Assembly: GCF_003205615.1 (NCBI RefSeq)
Contig: NZ_PYBV01000015.1
Coordinates: 1-64,000, forward strand
Length of the DNA: 64,000 bases
Direction of reading: 5' to 3'
DNA from: Micromonospora arborensis
GTDB taxonomy: Bacteria; Actinomycetota; Actinomycetes; Mycobacteriales; Micromonosporaceae
Of this stretch, positions 28,961 to 38,567 are shown in pieces. A program made the translations under genes and the position numbers. How positions within the stretch are numbered: position 1 is the first letter of the stretch; each line of letters begins with the position of its first letter. The notes beneath the pieces were generated by a model. The model worked only from the letters and a program-made list of their open reading frames with translations. It ran no database searches and was not told the DNA's origin.

Positions 28961-29986
28961 TTATTCGTCTGCCACCGTGCAGAGGCCGCCGTTCAGCGTG
29001 ATCTCCTCCGGCAGTTGCGTGCCGGAGGCGACGAGCCCCAGCGACACGGTGCCGCCCGGCGGGATCACCGCGTTGCGACCGGTGTTGCCCACCCGCAGGT
29101 AGCCGTTGTTGGGACGGTCGACGACCTTCGCGCCCCAGATGCCGTGGACCTGCTGGCTGGCCCAGAACCGCCAGGTCATCGTCCACCCGTCGACAGTCGT
29201 GGTGCCGGTGTTCCGGACGACGAGGTGTGCCACGAAGCCGTCCGCCCACTGCCGCACGACGGACCGGACCGCGCAACTCGGCGGCGGCGGCAGGGTGGTC
29301 ACCGTGACCGGTGCCGACAGCGGGGACAGATGTCCGACCTCGTCGCGGGCCCGCACCACGAAGGTGTACGTGGTGTTCGGCGCCAACCCGCTGATCTGGG
29401 CACTGTTTACGGGCGGGTACTGGGACACCTCACGGACCCGGGTGAGAGTGCCGCCGGCGTCGACCCGGAACACCTCGTACCGGTCGAGCGCGACGTTCTC
29501 CACCGAGTGCGCCCACCGCAGCCAGACCACCGTGGCGGCGACGTCGTACGCCACCGGTTGACCCGGCGCGCTCGGCGGTTGGTCGTCCCCCGGTGGCATG
29601 GTCAGCCGCAGGGTCGGGTTCGGCAGTGAACTGTTGCCGGCCGCGTCCAGCGCCCACACCGAGAAGGTGTACGTGCGCGAGGGCCGCAGGTCGGTGATCC
29701 GGATGCTGGTGGTGTCGGTTGAATACTGGGCGCCGAAATCCTCGAATTGCGCGCCGACCGGGTAGCGGACCACCCCAACGTTGTCGGTCGAGGCCGCCCA
29801 GGTCAGCTCGACCCAGGTGGTGCCGATGGCGACGACCGTGATCGGGCCGGGGGCGGTGGGGCGTTCGGTGTCTTCGGCGGCGGCAGCCTGGGCCGGGGTC
29901 GCGCCGGCGGCGACCAGAGTTGCCGTCAGTGTGCACGCGACCAGCGCGGCGGCCCTGGACCAGGTTCCTCGGAACGGATGACGCAC
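28961..29986 (-). CDS. Secreted protein with two FnIII domains and a CBM2-like domain
   Basis: A 341-residue exported protein with a signal peptide ending at about AQAAAAED (35-42). Two fibronectin type III domains follow (about 45-135 and 138-230), with the repeated WxRWA/ELTWA and [16 protein letters not shown] strands. The C-terminal CBM2-like module (about 235-341) is bounded by Cys and has [20 protein letters not shown]. No catalytic domain is visible. It may bind cellulose or chitin as an accessory protein. GTG 29986 is chosen for its GAGGGA ribosome site. Confidence 0.82.
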   Translation of the reverse strand: MRHPFRGTWSRAAALVACTLTATLVAAGATPAQAAAAEDTERPTAPGPITVVAIGTTWVELTWAASTDNVGVVRYPVGAQFEDFGAQYSTDTTSIRITDLRPSRTYTFSVWALDAAGNSSLPNPTLRLTMPPGDDQPPSAPGQPVAYDVAATVVWLRWAHSVENVALDRYEVFRVDAGGTLTRVREVSQYPPVNSAQISGLAPNTTYTFVVRARDEVGHLSPLSAPVTVTTLPPPPSCAVRSVVRQWADGFVAHLVVRNTGTTTVDGWTMTWRFWASQQVHGIWGAKVVDRPNNGYLRVGNTGRNAVIPPGGTVSLGLVASGTQLPEEITLNGGLCTVADE

Positions 29987-30075
29987 GATGAATCCCTCGT
30001 TTCCGAAATCACCGCAGCGGACCAGCCATAGACTGTCATTGATGCTAATGCAGGTGCGGCCAGGTCGATGTCCCG

Positions 30076-30714
30076 TCAGCCGACGAGGCGCCGTTCCCAG
30101 GCCCACGCGGCGATCTCGACCCGGTTGCGGGCCTTTAGCTTCATCTGCACGCTCGCCAGGTGAGTCTTGACGGTGCCCACGGCGATGAAGAGCTGGGCGG
30201 CGATCTCGGCGTTGGTCAGGCCCCGGGCGACGAGCTTCACGACGTCGAGTTCCCGTGGTGACAGCCCGGTGTCGCCGCGCGCCGGGGCGGGGGAGCTGAG
30301 GTGCTCCAACAGCCGTACCGTGATGGAAGGGCTGATCAGCGCGTCACCGGACACGGCCGCGCGGACCGCCTCCACCAGCAGGGCTGGGCCGGAGTCCTTG
30401 AGCAGGAAGCCGCAGGCGCCGTTGGCGAGCGCCGTGTGCACGTACTCGTCAAGGTCGAAGGTCGTCACCACGACCACCCGGATCGGGTCGGCGACGCCCG
30501 GCCCGGCGAGCAGCCGCAGCGCTTCGAGGCCGTCGAGGCGAGGCATCCGGATGTCCAGCAGCACCACGTCCGGGCGTAGTCGCCGGGCCAGCTCTACGGC
30601 GACCACGCCGTCGGCGGCCTCGCCGACAACCTCCATGTCCGACTGGGCGCCAATGATCATGCCGAAGCCGGTCCGGACCATCGCCTGGTCGTCGGCGATC
30701 AACACCCGGATCAT
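30076..30714 (-). CDS. NarL/LuxR family response regulator
   Basis: A 212-residue response regulator. The receiver (about 1-120) has acidic pocket IADDQ, phospho-acceptor VVLLDIRMPRLDGLEAL (Asp54) and LLKDSG. The C-terminal LuxR helix-turn-helix (about 148-205) reads LSPRELDVVKLVARGLTNAE then GTVKTHLASVQMKL. It forms a two-component pair with the upstream kinase, whose stop overlaps its ATG (ATGA). Confidence 0.93.
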   Translation of the reverse strand: MIRVLIADDQAMVRTGFGMIIGAQSDMEVVGEAADGVVAVELARRLRPDVVLLDIRMPRLDGLEALRLLAGPGVADPIRVVVVTTFDLDEYVHTALANGACGFLLKDSGPALLVEAVRAAVSGDALISPSITVRLLEHLSSPAPARGDTGLSPRELDVVKLVARGLTNAEIAAQLFIAVGTVKTHLASVQMKLKARNRVEIAAWAWERRLVG

Positions 30715-31910
30715 CGGCCCACCGCCGTACGCAGCGGGAACGCCGCATCGAGCACCCAGCCGCCGGCGATGCCGGGCCCGGCGGTGATCGTGCCACCGAG
30801 GGCGCGTACCCGCTCGGTGAGGCCGATCAGGCCGAAGCCGTGCCCCCGGGCCGGCGCGGTGCGCCCGGCCGCGCCGTCGTCGGACACCCGGACCAGCAAC
30901 CAGTCCGGGGTACGTCGCACGGCCACGTCCACGGACCGGGCGCCCGGCGCGTGCTGGCGGGCGTTGGTCAGCCCTTCCATCACCACCCGGTACGCCGAGG
31001 TCGAGACCTCCACCGGCACTCCGTCCAGGTCGCCGTCGATGTGCAGTCGTGCCGGTGCGCTCGCCGTGCCGTTGAACCCGGTCAACAGCGGCTCCAACTC
31101 GGTCAGGCCGGCCAGTGGGGCCAGCGGCGCGTCCGGTGGGGTGTTCGGGTTGCGCAGGATCCCGACCATCCGCCGCATCGAGGCCATCGTCTCGGCGCCG
31201 GCCCGCTCGATCTGCTCCAGGGCGACGATCACCCGCCGCGGGTCCTGCTCGGCGACGAACCGGGCGCCCTGCGCCTGCACCACGATCCCGGTGACGTGGT
31301 GGGCGATGAAGTCGTGCAGGTCGCGGGCGAACTCGGCCCGCTGCTCGGCCCGGACCAGCGCGATCGCCCGCTCCCGACCGGCGGCGATGATCCGCAGGTA
31401 GAGGCCCACCCCGGCGGTGCCGGCCGCCGCGAGCGCCTGGATCAGCCCGAAGATCACCAGCACGCTGTCGGTGCCGGCACGCAGCGGGAGTGCGCTGACG
31501 GCGAGCCCGGCGGCCAGCGCCGCCCACGGGGCGAGCCGGGCCGCGCCCCACCGGGTGACCACGAAGACCACCCCCAGCAGGCCGGCCGTCTCGGCGAGCC
31601 CCCAACTGCCGCCGAACAGGTTGCTGCCATTGGCGATGAACACGCCCGCCGCGGTGAGGGCCAGCGAGGCGGCGGCGAGCGCCAGCGCGGCCACCGGCAG
31701 CAGGCGGGAACCCAGCCGGTGCACCGGCAGCCAGAGCGGCACCGTCGCCACCGCCAGCCCCATCCGCACCAGCAGGAGCAGGAGATCGGCCGCGCCCATG
31801 CTCCCGGACGTGGTGAACCGCAGGTCGAACAGAGCGAGCAGGCCAATGGCCAGCAGCCCGGCGGCCTGGGCCAGACGTACCCACCAACGGCGAAGATCCA
31901 GCGTGCTCAT
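30711..31910 (-). CDS. Sensor histidine kinase, DesK/NarX type
   Basis: A 399-residue membrane kinase with about five hydrophobic spans in the first 170 residues and no large extracytoplasmic domain, so it probably senses within or at the membrane. The HisKA_3 box is RDLHDFIAHHVTGIVVQAQG (phospho-His about residue 199). The ATPase has SDDGAAGRT and GHGFGLIGLTERVRALGG. It is divergent from an ABC exporter at 32057, which suggests that the pair controls the exporter. Confidence 0.92.
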   Translation of the reverse strand: MSTLDLRRWWVRLAQAAGLLAIGLLALFDLRFTTSGSMGAADLLLLLVRMGLAVATVPLWLPVHRLGSRLLPVAALALAAASLALTAAGVFIANGSNLFGGSWGLAETAGLLGVVFVVTRWGAARLAPWAALAAGLAVSALPLRAGTDSVLVIFGLIQALAAAGTAGVGLYLRIIAAGRERAIALVRAEQRAEFARDLHDFIAHHVTGIVVQAQGARFVAEQDPRRVIVALEQIERAGAETMASMRRMVGILRNPNTPPDAPLAPLAGLTELEPLLTGFNGTASAPARLHIDGDLDGVPVEVSTSAYRVVMEGLTNARQHAPGARSVDVAVRRTPDWLLVRVSDDGAAGRTAPARGHGFGLIGLTERVRALGGTITAGPGIAGGWVLDAAFPLRTAVGR

Positions 31911-32056
31911 GATGACCCAGCGTAGCCAGCGACCCGGCGCGGGCAGGTCGGCCAAAAGGTAGACCCCGCGCCGGCGATACCCGGCCCCGGGCCGATGCGC
32001 GCAACCCCCGGTGACGGCGACGCTTCCCGGGTCACATCGCAGCCACTGGAGGAACA

Positions 32057-32815
32057 ATGACAACCCACGCCCCGCCGGAGACCAGCCACGCCGCGGTCGC
32101 CGCGGTCGACCTGGTGAAGGTGTACGGCAGCGGCGAGACCGCGGTCCGTGCCCTGGACGGGGTCTCGGTCGGCTTCGGCCGGGCCGAGTTCACCGCGATC
32201 ATGGGTTCGTCCGGGTCCGGCAAGTCGACCCTGATGCACTGCCTCGCCGGCCTCGACACGGCCACCTCCGGCCGCGTCCTGCTCGGCGGGACCGAGCTGA
32301 CGGGCCAGTCGGACCGGACGTTGACCCGGGTACGCCGGGAGCGGATCGGGTTCGTCTTCCAGTCCTTCAACCTGCTGCCGCAGCTCACCGCCGCGCAGAA
32401 CATCACCCTGCCGCTGGATCTCGCCGGCCGGCAGCCGGATCGGCAGCTCCTTGAGCACCTGGTGCGGGTGCTCGGCCTCGGTGACCGCCTCGGCCACCGG
32501 CCCAGCGAGCTGTCCGGCGGCCAACAGCAGCGGGTCGCGCTGGCCCGAGCACTGGTGGCGCGACCGGAGGTGGTCTTCGCCGACGAGCCGACCGGCAATC
32601 TCGACTCCCGCTCCGGCGCGGAGGTGCTCACCATCCTGCGCGACTCGGTACGCGACCTCGGCCAGACCGTCGTCATGGTCACCCACGACCCGATCGCCGC
32701 CGCGTACGCCGACCGGGTGGTGCTGCTCGCCGACGGACGGGTGGCCGGCGAGATCGACAAGCCGGACCAGGGGTCGGTCACCGACGCGCTGCGTGATCTG
32801 GCGGCCCGCGCATGA
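32057..32815 (+). CDS. ABC transporter ATP-binding protein (MacB/LolD type)
   Basis: A 252-residue ATPase with Walker A GSSGSGKST (about 52-60), Q loop FQSFNLLPQL, signature LSGGQQQRVALARAL and Walker B VVFADEPTGNLDS. This subtype pairs with FtsX-like permeases that act as mechanotransmitters or exporters, for example in antimicrobial-peptide resistance. GGAGGAAC precedes ATG 32057. It overlaps the permease gene by ATGA. Confidence 0.95.
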   Translation: MTTHAPPETSHAAVAAVDLVKVYGSGETAVRALDGVSVGFGRAEFTAIMGSSGSGKSTLMHCLAGLDTATSGRVLLGGTELTGQSDRTLTRVRRERIGFVFQSFNLLPQLTAAQNITLPLDLAGRQPDRQLLEHLVRVLGLGDRLGHRPSELSGGQQQRVALARALVARPEVVFADEPTGNLDSRSGAEVLTILRDSVRDLGQTVVMVTHDPIAAAYADRVVLLADGRVAGEIDKPDQGSVTDALRDLAARA

Positions 32816-35346
32816 GGGCGACCGTGCTGCGTACCCAGACCAGCGCCGCGGCCCGACGGCCCGGCCGGCTGATCCTGACCGGCCTGGCGATCCTGGTCGC
32901 GTCGTTCGTCGTCTTCGGCACCGTGCTGGTGCAGCAGATCACCGAGCGGACCGTGCGGGACAACCTGAGCGGCACCCCGGCCGCCACCGACCTGGTGGTC
33001 GGCGACCCCGACCTGCCACCACCCACCGTGACGGACCTGCGGCACGTCCGCGCCGTGCCCGGTGTGGTCGAGGCGTTGGGCCGGGTGACGGTCGGGATGT
33101 CCATCGGCGAGGGGTATCTCAACCTGCAGGCCGATCCGGGTGTCGGCCCGCTGGCGACGGTCCGGGTGATCGAGGGCAGCTACCCGGACAAGCCCGGCGA
33201 GATCGCGATCACCCCGCGTACCGTCGAGCGGCTCGGGCTCTCGGTCGGCACCACGACCACCGGCACGGGCGGCGAGCTGACCACGCCCGCCCCGCTCACC
33301 GTGACCGGTGTGGTCGAACCGGACACCGACGCCGGCTACGACGCGTACGCCCCGGACAGTCTCGTGATCGCCTGGGCGCACCTGACCGCCGTGGAGCGCA
33401 TCGATCTGCGGGTGGCCCCGGGCGAGTCGGCGGAAACCGTCCACCAGCGGGTGACCGCCGCGGTCACGGCCGGGCTGCCGATCCGTTCCGGCGCCGAGGT
33501 ACGCGACGCCGAGGCCAACGCGGCGGCCGAGCAGGTCGCGAGGCTCTTCGTCCTGGTCGGCATCTTCGTCGCCATCGCGGTCGCCGCGGCGGCGCTGGTG
33601 GTCACCTCGACCTTCCGCATCGTCTTCGCCCAGCGGATGCGGCAGCTCGCGTTGCTGCGGGCGGTCGGCGCGAGTCGCGGAACCCTGGTGGGGGCGTTGA
33701 CCGCCGAGGGGGCCCTGACCGGCCTGGTCGCCGGTGTCGTCGGGGTCGCCAGCGCCCTCGCCCTCGGGTACGCCCTGCCGGCGATCCTGCGCGCGTCCGG
33801 CATGGACGTCTCGCCGCCAGGTCTGCCACTCGCGGCGGCGGTCGCGGTGGTGATCGGAGCCGTCGTGCTCACCGTGCTGGCCGTGCTGGCGCCGGCGCTC
33901 TCGGCGGCCCGGGTCTCCCCGCTGGAGGCACTGCGGACGGCGAGCACCACCTCCGGGCGGCGCGGCATCGGCGGGCCGCGCCTCGTGTTCGGGCTGCTGC
34001 TGGCGGTGGGCGCGGTGCTGGGCGCCGTCGGGACGTGGCACTGGTTGCCGACACCGGAGCAGGAGTCCTACGACCCGACGAAGCCACTGTTCCTGCTGGT
34101 CGCGTCCGGTGCGCTGGCGTTCTTCGCGCTGGTCGCGCTCGGGCCGTTGCTGGTGCGGCCGGTGCTGGCCGTGGTGGGTTGGCCGCTGCGTCAGCTCGGA
34201 CCGCTCGGACGGATGTCGGTCGGCGGCATCGGTGGGGCGCCGCGCCGAGCGGCCGCGGTCTCCGTCGTGGTCGCGCTCGGCGTGACCCTGATCGCCGGGG
34301 TGGTCATCGGGGGAGCATCGCTGCAGGTCCTCACCGGTCGCGAGCTGGCGCTCTCCGCACCGACGGACTTCGAGGTCAGCACCAACGGCGAGCCACTGCC
34401 GGCGGCTGTCGTGACCCAGGCCGAGGAGGCACGTGGGGCGCTGGCCCGGGTGGTGCCGTACCGGCGGGTCGGCGACGTCACGCTGCGGCGCGGCACCGAC
34501 CGGCTCGGCGACGCCGAGTCGGGGTATTCGACAACCGACCTGGATCTGGCGGCGATGCCGACCACGAAGGACCTGGACGTGGCCGAGGGCACCCTGGCCG
34601 ACCGTGGCCCGGGCCGCATCGTGATCGGCAGTTGGGTCGCCCGGAGCGCCGGGCTACGCGCCGGCGACACCGCCACCCTTGCTCTGAAGGGGAAGACCGC
34701 CGACATCCGCGTGGCCGCGGTCCTGCCCGACTCGGGCCCGCTGCACGCGGGTATCCTCACCGATCCGACCGACCTGGACCGACTCGGGGTGCCGGCCGCG
34801 TACAACGGTCTGCTGGCCGACGCGGCCGGCTCCGGCGAGGACGGTCGCACCGCCGGTGTGCGGGCGCTGCGGCAGGCGATCGGGGGCAGCGCCGGGGTGG
34901 GCCTCGTGGTGCTCGCCGACGAGCGCGACCGCAACGACACCTTGGTGGCCAGCCTGGTCTGGATCGCGGTCGGTCTGGTCAGCCTGACCGTGCTGATCGC
35001 GGTCGTCGGCGTGGGCTCCACGACCGCGCTCTCAGTGGTGGAGCGGGTACGCGAGTCCGGGTTGCTCCGGGCGATCGGCCTGTCCCGGACCGGCCTGCGC
35101 ACCATGTTGACCGTCGAGTCCGGCCTCTACGGGGTGATCGGAGCGACCGTCGGTCTGCTGCTCGGCATCCCGTACGCCTGGTTGGCGGTGCAGACCCTCG
35201 GGATCAACGCACCGCTGACCGTGCCGGTGCTGCCGCTGCTCGGGCTCTTCGTGACGCTGGTCGTGCTGACCGCGCTGGCCGGGGTGCTGCCGGCGCGGCG
35301 GGCGTCGCGGGTCAGCCCGGTGGTGGCCCTGGGGGCCGACGGCTGA
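32812..35346 (+). CDS. FtsX/MacB-like ABC transporter permease
   Basis: An 844-residue permease with two FtsX domains (about 240-370 and 720-840), each with three or four hydrophobic spans, separated by an extracytoplasmic region and further spans. RMRQLALLRAVGASRGTLV and RVRESGLLRAIGLSRTGLRT are the paired coupling segments. It overlaps the ATPase stop codon, so the two form one unit, perhaps exporting a peptide or lipid under the divergent kinase-regulator pair. Confidence 0.93.
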   Translation: MRATVLRTQTSAAARRPGRLILTGLAILVASFVVFGTVLVQQITERTVRDNLSGTPAATDLVVGDPDLPPPTVTDLRHVRAVPGVVEALGRVTVGMSIGEGYLNLQADPGVGPLATVRVIEGSYPDKPGEIAITPRTVERLGLSVGTTTTGTGGELTTPAPLTVTGVVEPDTDAGYDAYAPDSLVIAWAHLTAVERIDLRVAPGESAETVHQRVTAAVTAGLPIRSGAEVRDAEANAAAEQVARLFVLVGIFVAIAVAAAALVVTSTFRIVFAQRMRQLALLRAVGASRGTLVGALTAEGALTGLVAGVVGVASALALGYALPAILRASGMDVSPPGLPLAAAVAVVIGAVVLTVLAVLAPALSAARVSPLEALRTASTTSGRRGIGGPRLVFGLLLAVGAVLGAVGTWHWLPTPEQESYDPTKPLFLLVASGALAFFALVALGPLLVRPVLAVVGWPLRQLGPLGRMSVGGIGGAPRRAAAVSVVVALGVTLIAGVVIGGASLQVLTGRELALSAPTDFEVSTNGEPLPAAVVTQAEEARGALARVVPYRRVGDVTLRRGTDRLGDAESGYSTTDLDLAAMPTTKDLDVAEGTLADRGPGRIVIGSWVARSAGLRAGDTATLALKGKTADIRVAAVLPDSGPLHAGILTDPTDLDRLGVPAAYNGLLADAAGSGEDGRTAGVRALRQAIGGSAGVGLVVLADERDRNDTLVASLVWIAVGLVSLTVLIAVVGVGSTTALSVVERVRESGLLRAIGLSRTGLRTMLTVESGLYGVIGATVGLLLGIPYAWLAVQTLGINAPLTVPVLPLLGLFVTLVVLTALAGVLPARRASRVSPVVALGADG

Positions 35347-35369
35347 GCATCATCCCGCTGGATCGCGGG

Positions 35370-35426
35370 TCGGCATCATCGGGTTGGATCGCGGGTCGGC
35401 GCCGGCGTCTCGGCGCCGACCCGCGA
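35370..35426. terminator. Bidirectional terminator with a duplicated arm
   Basis: TCGCGGGTCGGCGCC (35389-35403) and GGCGCCGACCCGCGA (35412-35426) form a perfect 15-bp stem with an 8-nt loop, between convergent genes. The unit GGATCGCGGGTCGGC also occurs a second time just before, at 35370-35384, so an alternative, shorter pairing is possible. Confidence 0.8.
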
Positions 35427-35434
35427 CGGCGTGG

Positions 35435-37048
35435 TCAGTTCGGGTTGTTGGCGTGGGTCAGCGTCTCCCAGGCGACGAAGAGGTTGTTGCTGCCGGCGGG
35501 ACGCTGCTGCAGCGTGAGGGTCTGCGTGTTGGTCATGACGTTGCCCAGCCGGGTGCTCATCGCGTTGAAGCCGACCTCGGTGATCGGGCCCAGACCACGC
35601 GTGAGGCTGCCGCCGCAGAGCCAGGAGGGCGGCGCTTCGCCGAGCTGGTAGCGCGAGTGGAAGCCGAGCGCCTGCCGCAGCCGCTCACCGACCTGGGGGT
35701 ACAGGTCCCGCCCCTGGATGCGGGACGTCTCCGCGACGTGTGAGATGGCGGAGATCCCGTACCCGGTGTGGACGAAGTCGCGGCAGGTCTCCTGCGCGAG
35801 GCCGGCGACGAAGGTGGACTGGCCCTGCCAGTAGCCGATGATCTCCGAGCTGGTGTCGAGACCGCTGCCGGGCACCGTGTAGGGCAGTGCGCCGTCGCTG
35901 GGCAGGTAGACGAAGGCGCGGGTCCGGTTGAGGAAGCGGGTGACCGCCGCGTCGTACGCGGTCCGGTCCTCCAGGAAGACGGCGATGCCGACGGCCGCCT
36001 CCATCATGGTCAGCTCCCAGTTGCCGTTGCTGTTCGAGCCGTTGCGCACCACCGGCAGGTAGACGTTGCGCAGCATGGTCGCGAAGCGGTTGGCGTTGGG
36101 CCAGCTGGTGTACGTGTACTTGATGATCTCGGCGGCCCGGGGCCAGACCGAGGCGGCCCACCCGGTCTGCAGGGGTGCGTTGCTGCCGGTGTGCGCGGTG
36201 ATCGTGGCCGACCACGCGTCCATGATCTGGATCGACTTCTGCGCGTACCGGGAGTCGCCGGTGAGGTACCAGACGAGCGCGTCGGTGTACGCGGCGATCG
36301 CGTCCTCCCGCTCGTCCGTGCAGCCGTTGTTGGGGTTGGAGTAGGACCCGCACTCGACGACCGCGCGGGGCGCTGGGGTGCGCGACAGGGAGGCGTACCG
36401 GCTACTCATCATCTGGTTGTAGGCCGACGCCCACGGCTGCGCGCCGGCCTGCACCCGGCCGCGGACGAAGTCGAGCTGACCCCGGCTGACCAGCACACCC
36501 GGGTGGGTGAAGCCGCCCGACGGAGGTGGCGTCGTGCCACCGCCGGTGGGCAACGTCCAGGTCTGGTTGGCGGTGCCGGTGCAGCTCCAGATCTGCAGCG
36601 GGGTGCCGTCGGCGGAGCTGGGGCCGGTCGCGTCGAGGCACCTGCCGGAGGTCGGGTTGACAAGTTGCCCGGCGCTGGGCGACCACTGCTGCGCACCGGT
36701 GCCGTTGCAGTCGTAGATCTGCACGCGGGCGCCGTTGGCGGTGCTGGCGGCGGCGATGTCGAGGCACTTGCCGAGCGACCTGATCGTGCCGTCGTCGGCC
36801 ACCGTCCACTGTTGCGCGGCGGAGCCGTTGCAGGTGTAGAGCTGGACCTGGGTGCCGTTGGCCGGGTTCGCGGCGGCCACGTCGACACACTTGCCGCCGT
36901 ACCCCGTGATGGCGCCCGTCGCGGCCGCCGTGGCGGGCGAGGCCCCCACCAGCAGGCTTGTCGGTACGGCGAGCACGGCCACCGCGAGCGCGGCGGTCAG
37001 GCGGATGCGGGGGCGGCGGGGCGCGGGCCCGGCCAATCGTCGCGCCAT
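35435..37048 (-). CDS. Secreted alginate lyase-like protein with ricin-type lectin domain
   Basis: A 537-residue exported protein. A signal peptide ends near TAAATGA (about 44). A CBM13 beta-trefoil (about 45-170) shows three repeats each with a QxW ending (AQQWTV, AQQWSP, NQTWTL). A TPPPSGG linker leads to an alginate-lyase-superfamily helical domain (about 185-530) with NGNWELTMMEAAVGIAVFLED and SEIIGYWQGQSTFVAGLAQE. It probably degrades a uronic-acid polysaccharide; the exact substrate is uncertain. An ACTGTAA-N13-TTACAGT palindrome lies just upstream. Confidence 0.85.
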   Translation of the reverse strand: MARRLAGPAPRRPRIRLTAALAVAVLAVPTSLLVGASPATAAATGAITGYGGKCVDVAAANPANGTQVQLYTCNGSAAQQWTVADDGTIRSLGKCLDIAAASTANGARVQIYDCNGTGAQQWSPSAGQLVNPTSGRCLDATGPSSADGTPLQIWSCTGTANQTWTLPTGGGTTPPPSGGFTHPGVLVSRGQLDFVRGRVQAGAQPWASAYNQMMSSRYASLSRTPAPRAVVECGSYSNPNNGCTDEREDAIAAYTDALVWYLTGDSRYAQKSIQIMDAWSATITAHTGSNAPLQTGWAASVWPRAAEIIKYTYTSWPNANRFATMLRNVYLPVVRNGSNSNGNWELTMMEAAVGIAVFLEDRTAYDAAVTRFLNRTRAFVYLPSDGALPYTVPGSGLDTSSEIIGYWQGQSTFVAGLAQETCRDFVHTGYGISAISHVAETSRIQGRDLYPQVGERLRQALGFHSRYQLGEAPPSWLCGGSLTRGLGPITEVGFNAMSTRLGNVMTNTQTLTLQQRPAGSNNLFVAWETLTHANNPN

Positions 37049-37076
37049 GTCGGGGTCCTTCCGAGCGGCGAAGCCA

Positions 37077-37103
37077 ACTGTAAAGTGTGTTAATCATTAC
37101 AGT
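37077..37103. promoter_or_regulatory. Palindrome upstream of the lyase gene
   Basis: ACTGTAA (37077-37083) and TTACAGT (37097-37103) are perfect arms around 13 nt of AT-rich sequence, 28 nt upstream of the lyase ATG. It is a candidate operator or activator site. Confidence 0.5.
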
Positions 37104-37144
37104 CACGCGCATCGATATCAATGTCTTCGCCGGGTCGGGTGCGG

Positions 37145-37567
37145 TCACGGGTGCATGGTCGTGCCCTTGACGACCTTGTCCACGACGTTGCGCGGGGCGT
37201 GCAGCGCCAATCCGACCAGGTCGAGCTTGTCTCGGCCGACCGCCTGCACGGCGGCGCGGTTGTCCCGGTCGTTGCCGGTGGCGAACAGCTCGGACGTGAA
37301 GATCGACAGACGCAACCCGCGGGCGAGTGCGCGCGAGTGTGCGCCGACCAGCGCCGCCCGATCGCCGGCGAAGACCAGCACCGGCTGGCCGAACATCGGC
37401 AGATACCGGGTGCCGTCCGCGTCGCGGTACTCCTCGCCGAGCAGCTCCGGTACGGCGTTGGCGATGCCGCTGACCAGGAAGGCTGTGACGTTCAGCCGCT
37501 GCCAGCCCGCCAGGTCGTCGCGGAGCAGCACGGCAATCTTGGTGGAAAATCGGATGGGTTCGGTCAT
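37145..37567 (-). CDS. DUF2000 family protein
   Basis: A 140-residue protein that fits DUF2000: IAVLLRDDLAGWQRLNVTAF, then the central MFGQPVLVFAGDRAAL and the C-terminal AVQAVGRDKLDLVGLALHAP. The fold is known structurally in the family but the function is not. It is divergent from the AraC regulator at 37618 (50-nt gap), which probably controls it. Confidence 0.8.
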   Translation of the reverse strand: MTEPIRFSTKIAVLLRDDLAGWQRLNVTAFLVSGIANAVPELLGEEYRDADGTRYLPMFGQPVLVFAGDRAALVGAHSRALARGLRLSIFTSELFATGNDRDNRAAVQAVGRDKLDLVGLALHAPRNVVDKVVKGTTMHP

Positions 37568-37617
37568 GGCGTCGAGCGTGCCCGCCCGGACGTCGACCGG
37601 TCTTGTACGTTCTTAGC

Positions 37618-38451
37618 GTGACCACCCGCCCGACGGGCTCGCACGTCAGCGCGTGGCGACCCGCGGTAGCCGGGGTCGCCGAGGTCTTCCACGCCCATTT
37701 CGTGGATCACGCCTACCCGCGGCACGTCCACGACGTGTGGACGCTGTTGATCGTCGATGACGGCGCGGTCCGCTTCGACCTCAATCGACACCGGCACGGC
37801 GCGTTGCGCACGTCGGTCACCCTGCTGCCGCCGTACGTGCCGCACGACGGTCGCTCCGCCACCTCGAACGGTTTCCGCAAGCGCGTCCTGTACCTCGACA
37901 CCTCGGCGCTCGGTGCCGAACTGGTCGGCCGAGCCGTCGACGAGCCGGGCCTGGCCGACCCGCACCTGCGCGACCGGATCGACCACCTGCACCGGGCGCT
38001 CGCCGCACCCGGGGACGAGTTCGAGGCCGACAGTCGGCTCGCGCTCATCCTGGACCGGTTGCGCCAACGGCTCCGCCAACGCGCCTCGGCCAGCGTTCAA
38101 CCCCCCGCGAACGGCCTCGCGGTTCGCCTGCGTGAGCTGCTGGACGCCCGGACCGTCGAGGGCGTCACGCTGGGCGAGGCCGCCGAGCTGCTGCACGCCC
38201 ACCCGACCCACCTGGTCCGCACCTTCACCCACGTGCACGGGCTGCCACCACACTCGTACCTGACCGGTCGCCGGGTCGAGCTGGCGCGTCGCCTGCTCCT
38301 CGCCGGGCAACGGCCGGCCGAGGCCGCCGCCTCGGCCGGCTTCTTCGACCAAGCGCACCTCACCCGCCACTTCCGGCGGCACCTGGGCGTCAGCCCGGCC
38401 CGCTACCTCGGCGCGCCCAGCGCCGGGGTCAGACGAGCTGGCCGCCGCTGA
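37618..38451 (+). CDS. AraC family transcriptional regulator
   Basis: A 277-residue regulator with an N-terminal cupin-like sensing domain (HAHFVDHAYPRHVHDVWTLL, about 24-43) and a C-terminal double helix-turn-helix (about 180-265: GVTLGEAAELLHAHPTHLVR and AEAAASAGFFDQAHLTRHFR). The start is GTG 37618, 6 nt after a TACGTT -10 box (37606-37611), so it is probably leaderless. It is divergent from the DUF2000 gene. Confidence 0.9.
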   Translation: MTTRPTGSHVSAWRPAVAGVAEVFHAHFVDHAYPRHVHDVWTLLIVDDGAVRFDLNRHRHGALRTSVTLLPPYVPHDGRSATSNGFRKRVLYLDTSALGAELVGRAVDEPGLADPHLRDRIDHLHRALAAPGDEFEADSRLALILDRLRQRLRQRASASVQPPANGLAVRLRELLDARTVEGVTLGEAAELLHAHPTHLVRTFTHVHGLPPHSYLTGRRVELARRLLLAGQRPAEAAASAGFFDQAHLTRHFRRHLGVSPARYLGAPSAGVRRAGRR

Positions 38452-38487
38452 CGGAGAGCAGCAGGCCGGACTGTCCCTGCTCCGCGA

Positions 38488-38558
38488 TCTTGCGCTTTCT
38501 GTCCCGACACAACGGGCATCTCACCCATTTTGACAACCGAAACTGCAAGATCGGCGCG
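38488..38558. repeat. Dispersed palindromic repeat, copy B
   Basis: The second copy of the 71-nt unit at 5-75 (60 of 71 identical). Here the full left end is seen: CGATCTTGC (38485-38493) mirrors GCAAGATCG (38545-38553), and further inside CTTTCTGTC partly mirrors GACAACCGAAACTG. It sits between the convergent AraC and SDR genes and might act as a terminator. Confidence 0.75.
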
Positions 38559-38567
38559 GCCCGTTGA

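Noticed and set aside
35435..37048. Alginate utilisation locus.
   Set aside because: Only one lyase-like gene; no transporter or further uronate enzymes adjoin it.
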